From Thecaphora thlaspeos (lineage: Eukaryota; Basidiomycota; Ustilaginomycetes; Urocystidales; Glomosporiaceae): DNA of 64,000 nt. Below the pieces are notes generated by a model that was not told the DNA's origin, searched no databases, and saw nothing but the letters and a program-made list of their open reading frames with translations. Made by a program: the position numbers and the translations under genes. This document shows, one piece after another, positions 10,911 to 21,767 of the stretch. The DNA lies in contig UWYS01000015.1 in assembly GCA_900291925.1 (NCBI GenBank), forward strand, positions 596,658-660,657, read 5' to 3'. Position 1 is the stretch's first letter; every line of letters begins with the position of its first letter.

Positions 10911-13900
10911 ATGGGTGAGTAGACTGGACTTTCCTCATTGCCCTTGACTGCCGTCGCCGCCGCCGCCATCGCAGTAGCCTCATCAGCTGCCACTCACCCA
11001 TACGGCAACCCGCTCTGCACCAGCCCGGACCGGTTGCACACCGACTTCTCTCGCCTTGTCGGCTGCTAGAAGCGCAGGCCCTCCCGTCGAGGCTGGACAG
11101 AGACTTGGACCGAGTCTTGCCGTCGTCGCACCGTGTCTCGAAGCGGTCACAACCGGTCCCAGCTGCTGAGCTGTCAGAGCTGCGGCTTCTTTGGCCGGTG
11201 TCGGCCGCCTCGACCCTCTGCTCTCGGCGGCGAGGGCGTCAAACCCCTTGCGGGTCGCCGGAGACCCTGGAGACCTCGACTGACGACCGTCTCAGTGCTC
11301 TCGAACGTCAAACTCCAAGGCGGGACAAAGCCAAGTTGACGAATGCTCCGAACTCTCTTTCCCCTCCCCCCTCCCCGCTGTCCCGACGATTGTCGTCCTA
11401 CACTGTCCCTCGTGTCCGTCCCTCGTGTGCACCTGTCCCTCCCGTCCACCATCGTGCGTCTATTCCGCTCGCTCGCATGGCCACGGTGATCACCTCCCCC
11501 TGGCTTCGTTGCTCTGCGACGGCGTCGTTGCTTGGCACCATCTCACCTCTTCCTCTTCGGTGACGATGGTGGCTTTTGGCTCGGCGCTGCACCGGCTTGC
11601 ACCTTTTCCGTCTTGCCCGGTCCGAATGCGGCTGACGGCCGACCATGCTCGCTCGATCGCAGCTGGAGTGGTTGACGGTCTCACACCTCTTATTGGCGAT
11701 CTCACGGGCGCGACAGACTCCAGTGCGTCGTCGTCGGTTCCTTGACTCTTCTATGCCCTAGATGTCGTAACTGACCCTTGCCCTGTTCGTCATGCTCCCC
11801 GCACTCGCTCGTAATCAACCACCAGATACTATCTCCACAACAGATGCCGCCACGTCAAGCCAGGCTGGCGCCTCTACGACTCAGTCAACGTAAGTGTCCC
11901 TCTTGCGCCGCGATTCTAGCACCACCTCATCACGAGCTTTAGAAGTGATCGAAGTTTAACCCTCGTCTCGCTTCTCTTGTCTTGCCCTTGTCTCGCCATA
12001 ACGCGCAGGAGCTCCATGAGTACGACGGAGCAGCAGTCCAGCTCAACAAGCGACGCTCGTCCGACGTCCACGAGTGCTGCTACTAGCGAAGCAAGTTCTG
12101 TGAGCTTCACGTCGATGACAACGACGACGGGTCCGGAGGGATCGTCTGCCGCACCGACGGACGCCGTTTCCTCTTCGCACATCCCGTCATCATCAAGGGT
12201 GAGGGCACATCGTCGGGTTTCCTCCCCGTGCCGCCTCTTACCTGCGCCCGCAGGCCCTTGGACGGTCGCACCGGACGGCCTGCCAACCCACTCGCTCGCT
12301 CGCCTGCTCGCTTGCCCCCTTGCCTGGTCCTCGTGCCGGCGTGGTTGCGCTATGGCGCTCCAAACACACTCGTCGATAGCCGGAAGGGAGCACGGGCGCG
12401 GTGTGGCCAGGCCGTCGTTGCGGAACTGCCACTCCCTCGGTGGCCGTCACACCTAGCCTCGCTCCCCTCGTAATCTTCCCGTGCCCTGCTCGCAGGCATG
12501 CTGACCTCGGTCGTTCCCCCTTTGTCCCTCTTATTGCGTGCGCCGTCCACTGCAGACTTCGGAAGCTCCATCGACCACCTCGACATCACAAGCTCCTTCC
12601 ACGACGACGAGTGAGGCACCGTCCAGCACCACCAGCGCTGCGCCAACAACGACGTCGCAGGCCGCTCCAACCACTACCAGCAGCCAGTCAAGATCGTCCT
12701 CCGAGGCGCCGGCCCCGTCGACGACAGAACGAGCATCGTGAGTATCTGTACAAGCTCGAGTGTCCGTTCCGGCGCGACCCCAATCCCTCCGAATGCCTCG
12801 TATCTGCTTGCTTGCCTGCAAGACCCTTCCGGTGTCCCGGCCTTCCCCCTTTCTTCTTCATCGAGTCCTACCAAAACACAAGGCCTGGGTCTCCTCCGTC
12901 TGATCGCATGTCAGGCGGAGGACGAGCCCATGACGTTTGTTTCCGGTGGCATCTCAAAAGCTTCCTTGCGGGGTCGTGGTGTTGACCAGGTGCTTGCACT
13001 TTTTCGACCCCGCGACCATCATTTGCATTTCCCCTTCCCCAACCACCACTTGCACCTCCACTCCACTCCTTTGTGCCCCGCTTCCCCTCTGCTGGCTGCC
13101 TGCGCGTATCGTGTTGGCCCTTGACTCGTGTTTCGCCGCGCTGTCCTTGGCGATGACGATGACGCCGCCGCCGCAGCAGCAGCTCCCTACCAGATACGAC
13201 AGAGAATCTGACGTCCCCCACCGCTTCATCATCTTCGACCCGAAATGCATCCCCAACCACCACTCCCTCTTCCTCCAACGATCCCTCCACGACCAACTCT
13301 GCCGCGAACTCGAACATCAATGGTAACGACAACAACTCTAACACCAATGCCAACACCGCCACCAACAACAACGACAATAACGACGACAATAACAACAATA
13401 ACGACGACAACAACAACAACAACGACAACACTCGGTCCGCGTCCTCGCCCACCAGGACCACGAACCAGGAAGCCTCGGCCTCGGTGGTGACGACGCAGAC
13501 GTCGCTCCTCACCATCACGCTACCCAACGGGCAGAGCTCGACGTCGACGGCGATCGAGGTCATCACGACGGCTAACGGCCAGCTGAGCGGCTCCGGGTCA
13601 GGCTCAGGGAGCAACGACTTCTTCAGCAACGGCGGAGCGGTCGGCGGCACGTTCGCCGCCGTCGGCATTGTCTGCGCCGGCCTTGTGGCGGGCGTCGTCT
13701 ACCTGCTGTGGAAGCGACACAAGGCGCAGAAGATGGACGCCGACGTCGTGGCCGCCGCCTCGGCTGCCGCCGCGACCACGCGCACGCCGTTCGACGACGA
13801 CGATCCAGAGATGATTGAGCACCCGAGCTACGGCACGTCGGGCGCCAGTGCGGCAGGCGCGGCCGCGGCGAGTGCGGGAGCGTATGGCGCGTCGTCACCG

Positions 13901-14581
13901 ATGATGCAGCAGTTGTACAACAACTACGTCCCTTCGACCAATGAGTACGAGCCGAGCCACTTCTCCGCCGGCACCGGTCCTGGCCACGCTGGCATGGGCG
14001 CCTACGGTCCGCCCGCCGGCGCCGGTGGAGCTGCTGTCGCTGGAGCGGCGGCCTACTACGCCGGCGCCGGTGGAAACAGCGGAGGGAATGGCACCGAGGG
14101 GTCGCACTACTACGAGTCGGTGCCGGGCCACCTCAACAATGGCGGAGGCGATCCGGCGGGTAGCGCGTACGGCGGCTACTACAACAACGCGGGAAGCGCG
14201 GGCCACGAGAACGCCTACAGCCAGCACACGCACGACGACCCGTACGGCCCGGGAGCTGGAGGAGCGGGAAGCGGCGGACACGGGTACAGCAGCAGCGGCG
14301 CGCCGCAGCTCCACTGGAATCCGGGCCACTCTCCGCCCCTCGACGCCACCGCCGCCGAATTCGGTGCGGCTGAAGGAGCGTACGGTGGTATGGCAGGACG
14401 AGGTGGGGACGACCAGTTCCTGTGTAACGATGTCTTTGCTGATCCCAACAGCGCGAGCAGCTCCAACGAGACGGACGGAAGGCTCGACATGCGCGCGCAC
14501 GAGGCCGGCAGCGCGACGAGCCTGAGAGACGACCAGGACTATGGAAGGAAGTTGGCCGTGCGCAACCAGTCGGATGAGTAG
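10911..14581 (+). CDS. Ser/Thr-rich single-pass membrane protein, Skg6/Mid2-like architecture
   Basis: Five exons join in phase into 608 codons: 10911-10914 (ATGG), 11844-11889, 12009-12198, 12556-12737 and 13177-14581. Residues 2 to about 225 are dominated by Ser, Thr, Ala and Pro, followed by a long Asn/Asp run (about 190-225), as in heavily O-mannosylated stalks. A transmembrane helix (AAVGIVCAGLVAGVVYLLW) lies near residues 295-315, followed by basic KRHKAQKM. The cytoplasmic tail of about 290 residues is Gly/Tyr/Ala-rich. The N terminus (MDAATSSQ) has no signal peptide, so a reverse signal-anchor topology like that of yeast Skg6-type proteins is likely. The fold resembles fungal wall-stress sensors, but no WSC or Mid2 signature is visible. 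Function is not assigned. Confidence 0.72.
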
Positions 14582-15206
14582 CGCCGCCGTTGCGAATGAT
14601 GGACTATATCTTCTTGGAACTTTTCTTCGTCGCGACGAGACGACGACGACGGCGATGACGCTTCCCCTGCCCTCCCAAATTCGGTGTGATGGGCCGTTTC
14701 CTTTCCCCCGCTCTCCTTCTACCTCTACCTCTACAACTTTGCCCCTCTTCCTTTCTATCGACTTTCGTCCTGACTCGATCCATTCCCCGCTCGTCGACTC
14801 TTTATCGCATAACACGGAATCCATTTCATCCCCCTTTTCGTCCCTTTTTCTCAGTGAAGCCATACTATGCTGTACCCATTATCTGACTTGCCCGACCAAA
14901 CGACGTGAGTTCACGTTCGTCTGTCAGGGGCAGTGACCTATCCCTCTACGGGACAGTGTCGAGGAGGATGAGAGGGCAGACGAGCAAGCAAAGACGATAT
15001 GAGACGACGAGACGATGTGACATTGCGTATGATAGTCAACGATCGAGCGAATGGGATGACATGTGCAGATAAAAGGTCGGAACGGTACAGTACATGGTTG
15101 AATTGCGACCAAGGGGGCGGAGACATTGACCACGTCTGGTCTTTCGAGGATACGACATGTAAAACCGCCCCCTAGAAAGCACCCCTACCTACCTTCGAGA
15201 TGTCAT
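14582..15206. other. Convergent 3' intergenic region
   Basis: Space between the membrane-protein gene (plus) and the DUF262 gene (minus). It presumably holds the two 3' UTRs. Pyrimidine-rich on the left side. No gene or RNA recognised. Confidence 0.5.
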
Positions 15207-15321
15207 TTAGCGATACGGATTTTGTCCACTATAGGGAGCTTGACGCTGTTGCAGACTGCTTGGGTTCAGGCTGCCACCAGGTGCGCCGCTTCCGTAGAAG
15301 TCGTTGCTCCATACTGCTGGT

Positions 15322-15360
<39 letters not shown>

Positions 15361-17188
15361 GGTTGCGGAGGCCGAGGAGGCTGCGGTTGGATGCTGCCGT
15401 AAGATGCAACACCGGACGTAGAGGGAGGCACGTCGATAGCGAGGGAGGAGGTCGATGTCGAAGCCACCATCCCTGCTTGGTTGAGGCTAGAGTCGGACGG
15501 TGCAACGTTGGATCGTCGAGCCGTTCGCGCCGGGCGGTAGTCGTCATCTCCATCGTCGTCGCTACTGCCTTGCCTCTGACGCTTCTTCCTTGCGGGGACC
15601 GCATCGCCTTCGGGCAGCGGTGGCGGAAGCTTGGCGCGGTCGATGAATTCACGCAGGCTGCCGGCGACGCGTGTGTTGAACATCATGTCCTTGTACTTGG
15701 GTCGGACGGCATCCTTCATCGCGTCGGCCAGCTGAGAGAGCTGCGACAGCTCCGCATCGCGGAAGCGGTAGATCAGGTAGCCGATATAGACGAATTCGAC
15801 GGGAGAGAGAGGACGGCTGTACGTCCGACCCGTCGTGTTGATCGCCATGCCCGGCTTGATGCACGCCCCGTAGCGCGGATGGTTGGCCAGCGCAACGTAC
15901 TTGGCCAGTGTATCGTGGATCTCCTGGCTGATGGCCGCGCTTGGCTCCTTACCGGCATTCGCCTTGAGGAACGACTCCACCTTGCCCGCCGAGGGCACGT
16001 AGCGTGGCACCTTGGCGTGGACGATGAGCAGCATGATCTGCGCCATGAAGAGGTAGTCCTTGCCGCGAGTCACGGTCATGATGACGTTGCCCTTGCGGTC
16101 CGTCGAGAGGCCCGGATGGTCGGGCGTGCTGTCGAGGAAGCGCTTGACCAGCTTGCGGATCAGGTCCGGCCATTTGCCAAGGTGCGCCGCAAGCTTCTCG
16201 GCCGACGAGAGCGTCACGCCCATCTGCACGCGCGAGAACATCTCGCGCTCGATCTCCTCGGTGATGCCCTCGAACTCGACGCACGTCAGCTGCTCGTTGT
16301 CGAACTTGCGCCGCTGCGCCGGCGTCAGCGCCGGCGTCTTGCCGTTGAGGAGGTCCTCTTTGTACCAGAACCTGCGGTTGGTCCCCGGCTCCTTGACGGG
16401 GATCTTGTTCTCGAAGAACAGCTGCACCGACGAGAGGCGCTGCTTGCCGTCGATGCACGTGTAGACGATGTCCTTGGTGTCTTCCTTCTCCCTGAGCGAG
16501 AGCAGGATAGGCGGGATGTAGTAGTGCCGCATGATCGACTCGATCACCGCCGACTGCTTGTGCTCCGGCCACACGACGCCCCGCTGGTATTCGGGCTCCA
16601 GGTCGACCAGCTCGTCGTTTATCATCTCATGGAACGTCTTGGTTGAGTACTGCGTCGCTCGAGGCGCCTTGAGGATCAGCCCGAGGTCGAGGCTGCAAGG
16701 GTGCGCAAGGGGCGCCCAAGTGACGAGGAGCCAAGGAAGCCAAGGTCAGCGGCTACGTCTTCTCAATCGAACGCCTCTGCAAGTGACTGACCGAGCCGCT
16801 CTCCTCCGCACTGCGGCAGACCTGGAGAAGAGCAAGCTCGTCGACGCGGGCCCAGACTCACACCTTGTCCGAGGGGTTCTTGCGAGCCACCCTCTTGCCG
16901 GGGCTGGCCTTGACGTCCTCCTCCTCGCTTGAGTATTCGTCCTCCGAAGAGCCCGGCGCCTGTCCGAAGAGCTCGTCATCCTCGTCGTCTGCCGCGGGGC
17001 AAAGGGGTCGGAGAGGGAGAGAAGCCGCAGACAAGCGCAGCGATCAATCGTCGTAGAGAGCGAAAGGTCAGTGTGAGGGGTGTTCGCTCGGGAGCAGTTG
17101 CGGTGCTGCCCAGCACGGCATGGCGGCCCTGAGCACGTCGAGGCGAGAACTTACCAGGGTCGGGCTTTGTTGACGTCGAAACCTGCAT
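15207..17188 (-). CDS. DUF262 (GmrSD N-terminal/ParB-like) domain protein
   Basis: Three exons join in phase: 17188-17155 (ATG at 17188), 16988-16862 and 16692-15207, giving 548 residues. An acidic N terminus (DDEDDELFGQ) leads into a DUF262 domain from about residue 60. It includes LVDLEPEYQRGVVWPEHKQS, IIESIMRHYYIPPILLS-type text and the signature YTCIDGKQRLSSVQLFF. The DGxQR motif is the ParB/Srx-like nucleotide-binding loop of this family, whose bacterial members include the GmrS half of a modification-dependent restriction system. No HNH (DUF1524) nuclease half is present. The C-terminal 120 residues are basic (ARKKRQRQ), then Pro/Gln-rich with a run of about 15 Gln. Fungal homologues exist but have no firmly established function; a nuclear role is suggested by the basic motifs. 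Confidence 0.85.
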
Positions 17189-17477
17189 CGCTCCTGTCCG
17201 CGGTTGCCGGCGGGCCGGTTGTGGTGACGAGGAGGCGAAGGCAGGCGCGGATTGAACGAAGCGTAGGAGGGGGACCGGGAGAGCAGGCGATCGGGACGAG
17301 GCCAAACGCGACAGCGCAAGACGCCGGGGACTGAGCGGAAAGCGCCTTCGGGGCGGAAGGCAGCGCCGTGTGGAGAAGGGTCGAGGCCCCCGATAAGGTT
17401 TCAAAATAATCGCTCCGTTGCGCAGCGGGTCGTTGACAGTGCTGACTAAGCCGCCGGTGGCACCGAGGCTGGATCCG

Positions 17478-17914
17478 GCCTGAGATGGGCAAAAAGGAGA
17501 GAGGGTAACCTCAGCAGTTGCTGGCAAGGCTGGAGGTGAGGTTGGGAAGCCTTTGCCTTTGATGGGAGGTTGAAAATGGGGAAAATTTGGGGGTAAGGAT
17601 GGAATGAGCTGGATGGATGGATGTGGGGAAGATGGAGGAAGGGAGGAAAGGAAGGGGGAGGCTTGGACCTGACTGTATAGGGGCTGGGGTGGTGAGGAAA
17701 AAGATTCAAACCTCAGACCCTGGCCCTGGGCACTTTGCCTGAACTTCTGAACCTCATTTTCCTTGTTGAGGCAAGCTGAGGCAGAGAGAGTGGGGAACTT
17801 GGTAGATGATGTGTTGGCACAAAGGATGTTTGGAAGGAGGCTGAGGAAATTTGCTGACTTTTGCTGGTTGGCAGGAATGAAGTTGGTGAGGTTCAGATCT
17901 GGTCTGGGAAACCT
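17478..17914. other. CpG-free island of foreign composition
   Basis: Reading 17478 through 17914 base by base finds no CG dinucleotide, whereas CG is very frequent in the flanks. The strand shown is G/T-rich with repeated forms of AACCTCA and its complement TGAGGTT. No clear open frame or terminal repeat was found. This may be a relic of a methylated or mutated mobile element, or DNA of other origin. Confidence 0.6.
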
Positions 17915-18045
17915 CGCAAAGTTTGGAGGCTCTTCATCTCTGCGCGATATTTGACCTCAACCTCATCAACCTCACTCAGACACCAGATGCTCTCGTTACT
18001 CTGGTTACAGTTCAGACGCTATTAAAGGTATACCGTCGAGATCTG

Positions 18046-18158
18046 CTACAACGGCGGGCGCGAGCGGCGAGCAGGTATGTCGGGTGCCCGCACCCACCGT
18101 AGCGGCAGCTTAGGCTCGCCGCTCGCGCCAGGAAGCGAAGGGCAACATTGTAGCGGTC
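18046..18158. repeat. Short foldback (imperfect inverted repeat)
   Basis: The left arm CTACAACGGCGGGCGCGAGC continues GGCGAGC. The right arm, read on the other strand, starts CTACAATG and contains GGCGCGAGCGGCGAGC. The core arms of about 16 bp pair perfectly, and the outer arms share CTACAA ends. Its size is about 110 bp. It could be a tiny foldback MITE or a structured transcript segment. Confidence 0.45.
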
Positions 18159-20319
18159 ATTCGGAGCGGCTAACTTGTGTGAGTCTGATGCTTCGGCGGA
18201 AGATCACCCATCCCTGAGGGCCGCAAGTTGGGGTGGTGCTGACGAGGTTGGGCAGAACGGAAGGGAAGAATATCGACAGACCATGCTGCGGAGCGGCTAC
18301 CGCGGGCAAGGCGCAGGTACGGCCATGCTCACAAGGGGCGAGGAAGACAAGCAAGTCAACGGCGTGATGGTGTCTCGCCTTTCTCGGTGTGAGAGACAGA
18401 AGACGTCGAAGCGTCCATCTCATATGGATCAACTCGCGATCAGGTCAGAGCCCACCAGATTGCACTGAAATATGCTAAGTTACCCATGTCCCATCTTGTG
18501 AGGGATGGCGATCGGCCGCCGTCCGCAGCTACTTACATCTGTACTTTGGTCCTTTCCCATGGCTTGACATGATGGCTTTGCAATCGAAGATGGGGGATCC
18601 GACCGGCTCAAGCGGAGGCAGAGCATGATGTCCCCCTGCCTCTTATGGTACGACGGACAGACAGCAGTTTGAGATGGTCAACCAACCGTGGGCAGAAGTA
18701 GGAAGCCACATGAGAACTTGAAGGCGGTTGTCGTGCAATCGCCCCACCGCTGATGACTACATCTTGAAGTTCTAGCAGGGCATCGACATGGTGCGTGGTG
18801 GGGAGAACATTTCTCTAGTTAACGATTACTCACCCACGACGTACGTCCTGCAGCAAATACGGACACTAGGGTGTCCGGTCATGCTCCTCGGGGCCCGTCA
18901 AACGCCGTCAAGCCCGGGTCGACGTTGTGGGAAGATCGACCTGGACGGAACTCGTCGATCGCGGCAGATGTGGTCCGAGCGCGACCGAGGAGGAAAGGGT
19001 CGATGCGGCAGGAAGGCCAGATAGAGCGCTCCTCTCGCTGTCCCCGGCTCGGCCCCGGCACTCGTTCTCCCAGTCTCGACGAAAGCGTGCGCGCCACTCA
19101 CGCTTGTTTTGCGTTGGCATTGGGCAGCCATGTTGCGGTTTGCAGCGGTGCCGAGGACAGGGCTTTGCTCGACTATGGAGCTGAGCTACACGCGACGCCA
19201 AGCTCGGTCCGACGCGGTCCCGGTCGCGGCGACGAGCTCATCCGCTCGTACCTTGCCGGGCTGCTCACCGCCCGCTGCCTCAGAGAGGTCACAAGGGCGC
19301 AAGCTTCTGGTGGCGTTGCCGCTCTGTTGCGTCTTTTGGTCCTCGCTTCTCCCACCCTCCTGGCACATGCGAAGACAGCGGCAGGCAGAAGCGGTCAATG
19401 CGGTATGCGGTGCGTGCGTGTGCCTTTGTGCAGGAAAAGGGGGTCGGCCATCAAAGGCAAGACACACCTTTGTTCGGGTGAGGCGATGTGATTCGTCAAG
19501 ATTGGCATCGATCGACGAGCAGGGAGCAGCGTCCGGTATCGAGAGAGTGGTCTGGGCCGCCGTCGTGCTGTCAGCGCAGTCGTTGACGTCGAGCGGAACG
19601 CAAGATGGAACGCATGACGGAAGGCGATCCAGAGACTGGCCCCGCAAAGAGCCTCTGTGCGGATCTAGGATCGGCTGGCAGGCAGCCAGGCGCGTCAATC
19701 AGGGGTCAGTCCGTCATTGCCGTCGCCGAGGGAGCCGACAGGGCAGAGCAAGACAGAGCTGGTCAACACATGGCCGGGCGCAGAGTAGTGTGACAGCTGG
19801 CGGCAGCAGCGGTGATGGTGCGGAAGGACCGACGCTCTCGCACTGCCCCCTTCCAGCCTCTCGTCGAGCGCGCATGTACGTCTTGATCAAGCTCGCCCGC
19901 TTTCTTCTTTGAAATGGCTTCAAGTCGAGGCTGGCCCCCCTTTGAGTCTGCTCGAGCGAGACGCAGAATTTGTATTCGGCCACGACCCCGGTCTTATGTA
20001 TGCGACCCTGGCCACCATCTCGAAGTCAAATTGCCAGTGCAATTCTCCTGCAGGGCAGGTCAAAAGACAGGGCTGGGCAGGACGGTGGCCTGGTCGAGTT
20101 TCGCGATGATCCTCGCTCGCTGTCGCTTTCGGATCAGCCAGCGTCAGCGGTTCGGCGCCCCTCAAAGGGGATGGGCGGCGACCGGGTGTGTCTGCCAGAG
20201 CGCCCCCCTCCGGAGGAGAAAAGGGCCTAGAGGGAGGGCGCTGCAGGGGAGGGGGGAAGAGCCAACCAGCAGCCGGGCAGGCAGGCAGCAGGGAAGCGGA
20301 TGAGCAGCTGCTGCTGCCG

Positions 20320-20500
20320 GCCCCGGCTGGCTGGCTGGCTGGCTGGCTGGTTCCGCCGCGCGCTGCATCCGTGGCCATCAACTACAGTAGCCTACCTGGC
20401 AGCCTCTCTGTCTGTGCTGGGCCGGGCTGCGTGGGGGTGGGTGGGTGAGCGAAGCAGCAGGCAGGCAGGGCAGGCGGGGCAGGCGGGGCAGGCAGAGGCA
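20320..20500. repeat. GGCT and GCAGG-type simple tandem repeats
   Basis: A run of six consecutive GGCT units (about 20327-20352) is followed by GCAGGCAGGGCAGGCGGGGC-type units near 20458-20500. Low-complexity DNA with no coding support. Confidence 0.7.
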
Positions 20501-21767
20501 GCGCACCGGCCGCCCTGAACCTAGACACACCCCGTTTCCGAAGGACGCCGGAACACCTCGCTCCCTCTGCCAGCCCTGCCAGCCCTGCCTGCTTGGCACC
20601 CTCCCCTCGTCGGCGCTCCTCCCTCTCAGCTGCCGCCGCCTACCACCTAACTACCGCCTACCGCGCTTGCCGCCGCTGCTGTTGCCTAGCGTCGCTGCCC
20701 CGCTTCACCAATCCAGCCTGCCCTCTCCTCCTGTCGTTCGTCCCCCCGCTCCGTTCCCTGTGCCGTTGCCCTACCTCCTCACCTTATTCTTCTTCTGTTT
20801 GCACATTTATCGCACCTACTGAACCTGCCCGTCCCCGAGCTCTCCTTCATTTTCTCGGTCCGGAGCTCGATCAGAGCTACACCCACCGACGACCGTTCAT
20901 CTTCCAAGACGGCAGACTAGCATTACGACAACGACGACAATCATCTGCCCTCGACAACCCACCATCAGCACCACTTTCTTCATCTCCATCTGCAGACCAC
21001 GCCAGCGATACGCCAGACTGTCGACGACATTTTCTTAGCCCACCAAGCTCGCGCACCTCTCGACCGCCTCTGCTCGCCACTCTGCACCAATCGGGCTAGA
21101 ACTGCCGTGCAAATCCTCTCGCTTCACCCTTGCTCCCTCTCTTTCGTCTCTTGCCTCCCTTCAGACCCTTCGTTGGCTTCCGTCGCCACCCCTTGCCACG
21201 ACTCACTCATCATCTTGGCGATCGATCTCCATCGCCATAGCAGCCGACTCCTCCGCCTCGCCCAGACGCGCGTAGCGATCCTCTTCCGCCACCTCTCGCT
21301 CTGCATTGCGTGGTCTTCGGCTCCGCCAAACGCTCTGCCATCGCATTCCCTGAGCCCACGTCTCGCAAGCCAGGGCAACTGACGATCGACATTTCCTCCG
21401 CCTTTAGTCGACTAAACGCACAAGCTCGCCCCGCTGCGAAAAGCCAGCTTACACCGCCTCTTCGCGCATCTAGGCTCGACCGGGACACCTCCTCTGCCTC
21501 GTTCCGCTATCGACGCCACCCTCCTTTATCCAACTCGCCTTGCTCTTCTAGGACGCCGCATCGCAGCCTCCATCTGGTCGACTCTCGGTGAAGACATCGC
21601 CCGTTCCGCTCGCCACCCTCCTGTCATCTTCGGAATTAACACCGGCAGCCCTGCACACGCACTCGCGTATCCGGCCACTCTCACAGCCGAACCGCATCCA
21701 GAACAGGCCTCCCCTTACCCGTCTCCCCGTCCGGTCGTCAATCGACGCAGCGTAGCCCCACCCCAAG

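Larger units (their letters stand above)
17189..21767. other. Long non-coding stretch upstream of the Fpk1-type kinase
   Basis: About 4.6 kb with no supported coding exon. From left to right: the 5' flank of the DUF262 gene, a CpG-free island (17478-17914), a foldback sequence (18046-18158), a perfect hairpin CGGACAC-TAG-GGTGTCCG near 18859, a block of GGCT and GCAGG tandem repeats (20320-20500), and a long pyrimidine-rich leader (about 20560-21767) that is probably promoter plus 5' UTR of the kinase gene. Open frames in it do not resemble proteins. Confidence 0.5.

Noticed and set aside
15126..16646. 506-codon plus-strand open frame
   Set aside because: Exactly antisense to the DUF262 gene; its Arg/Leu/Val-rich translation has no domain and reflects GC-rich codon usage on the other strand.
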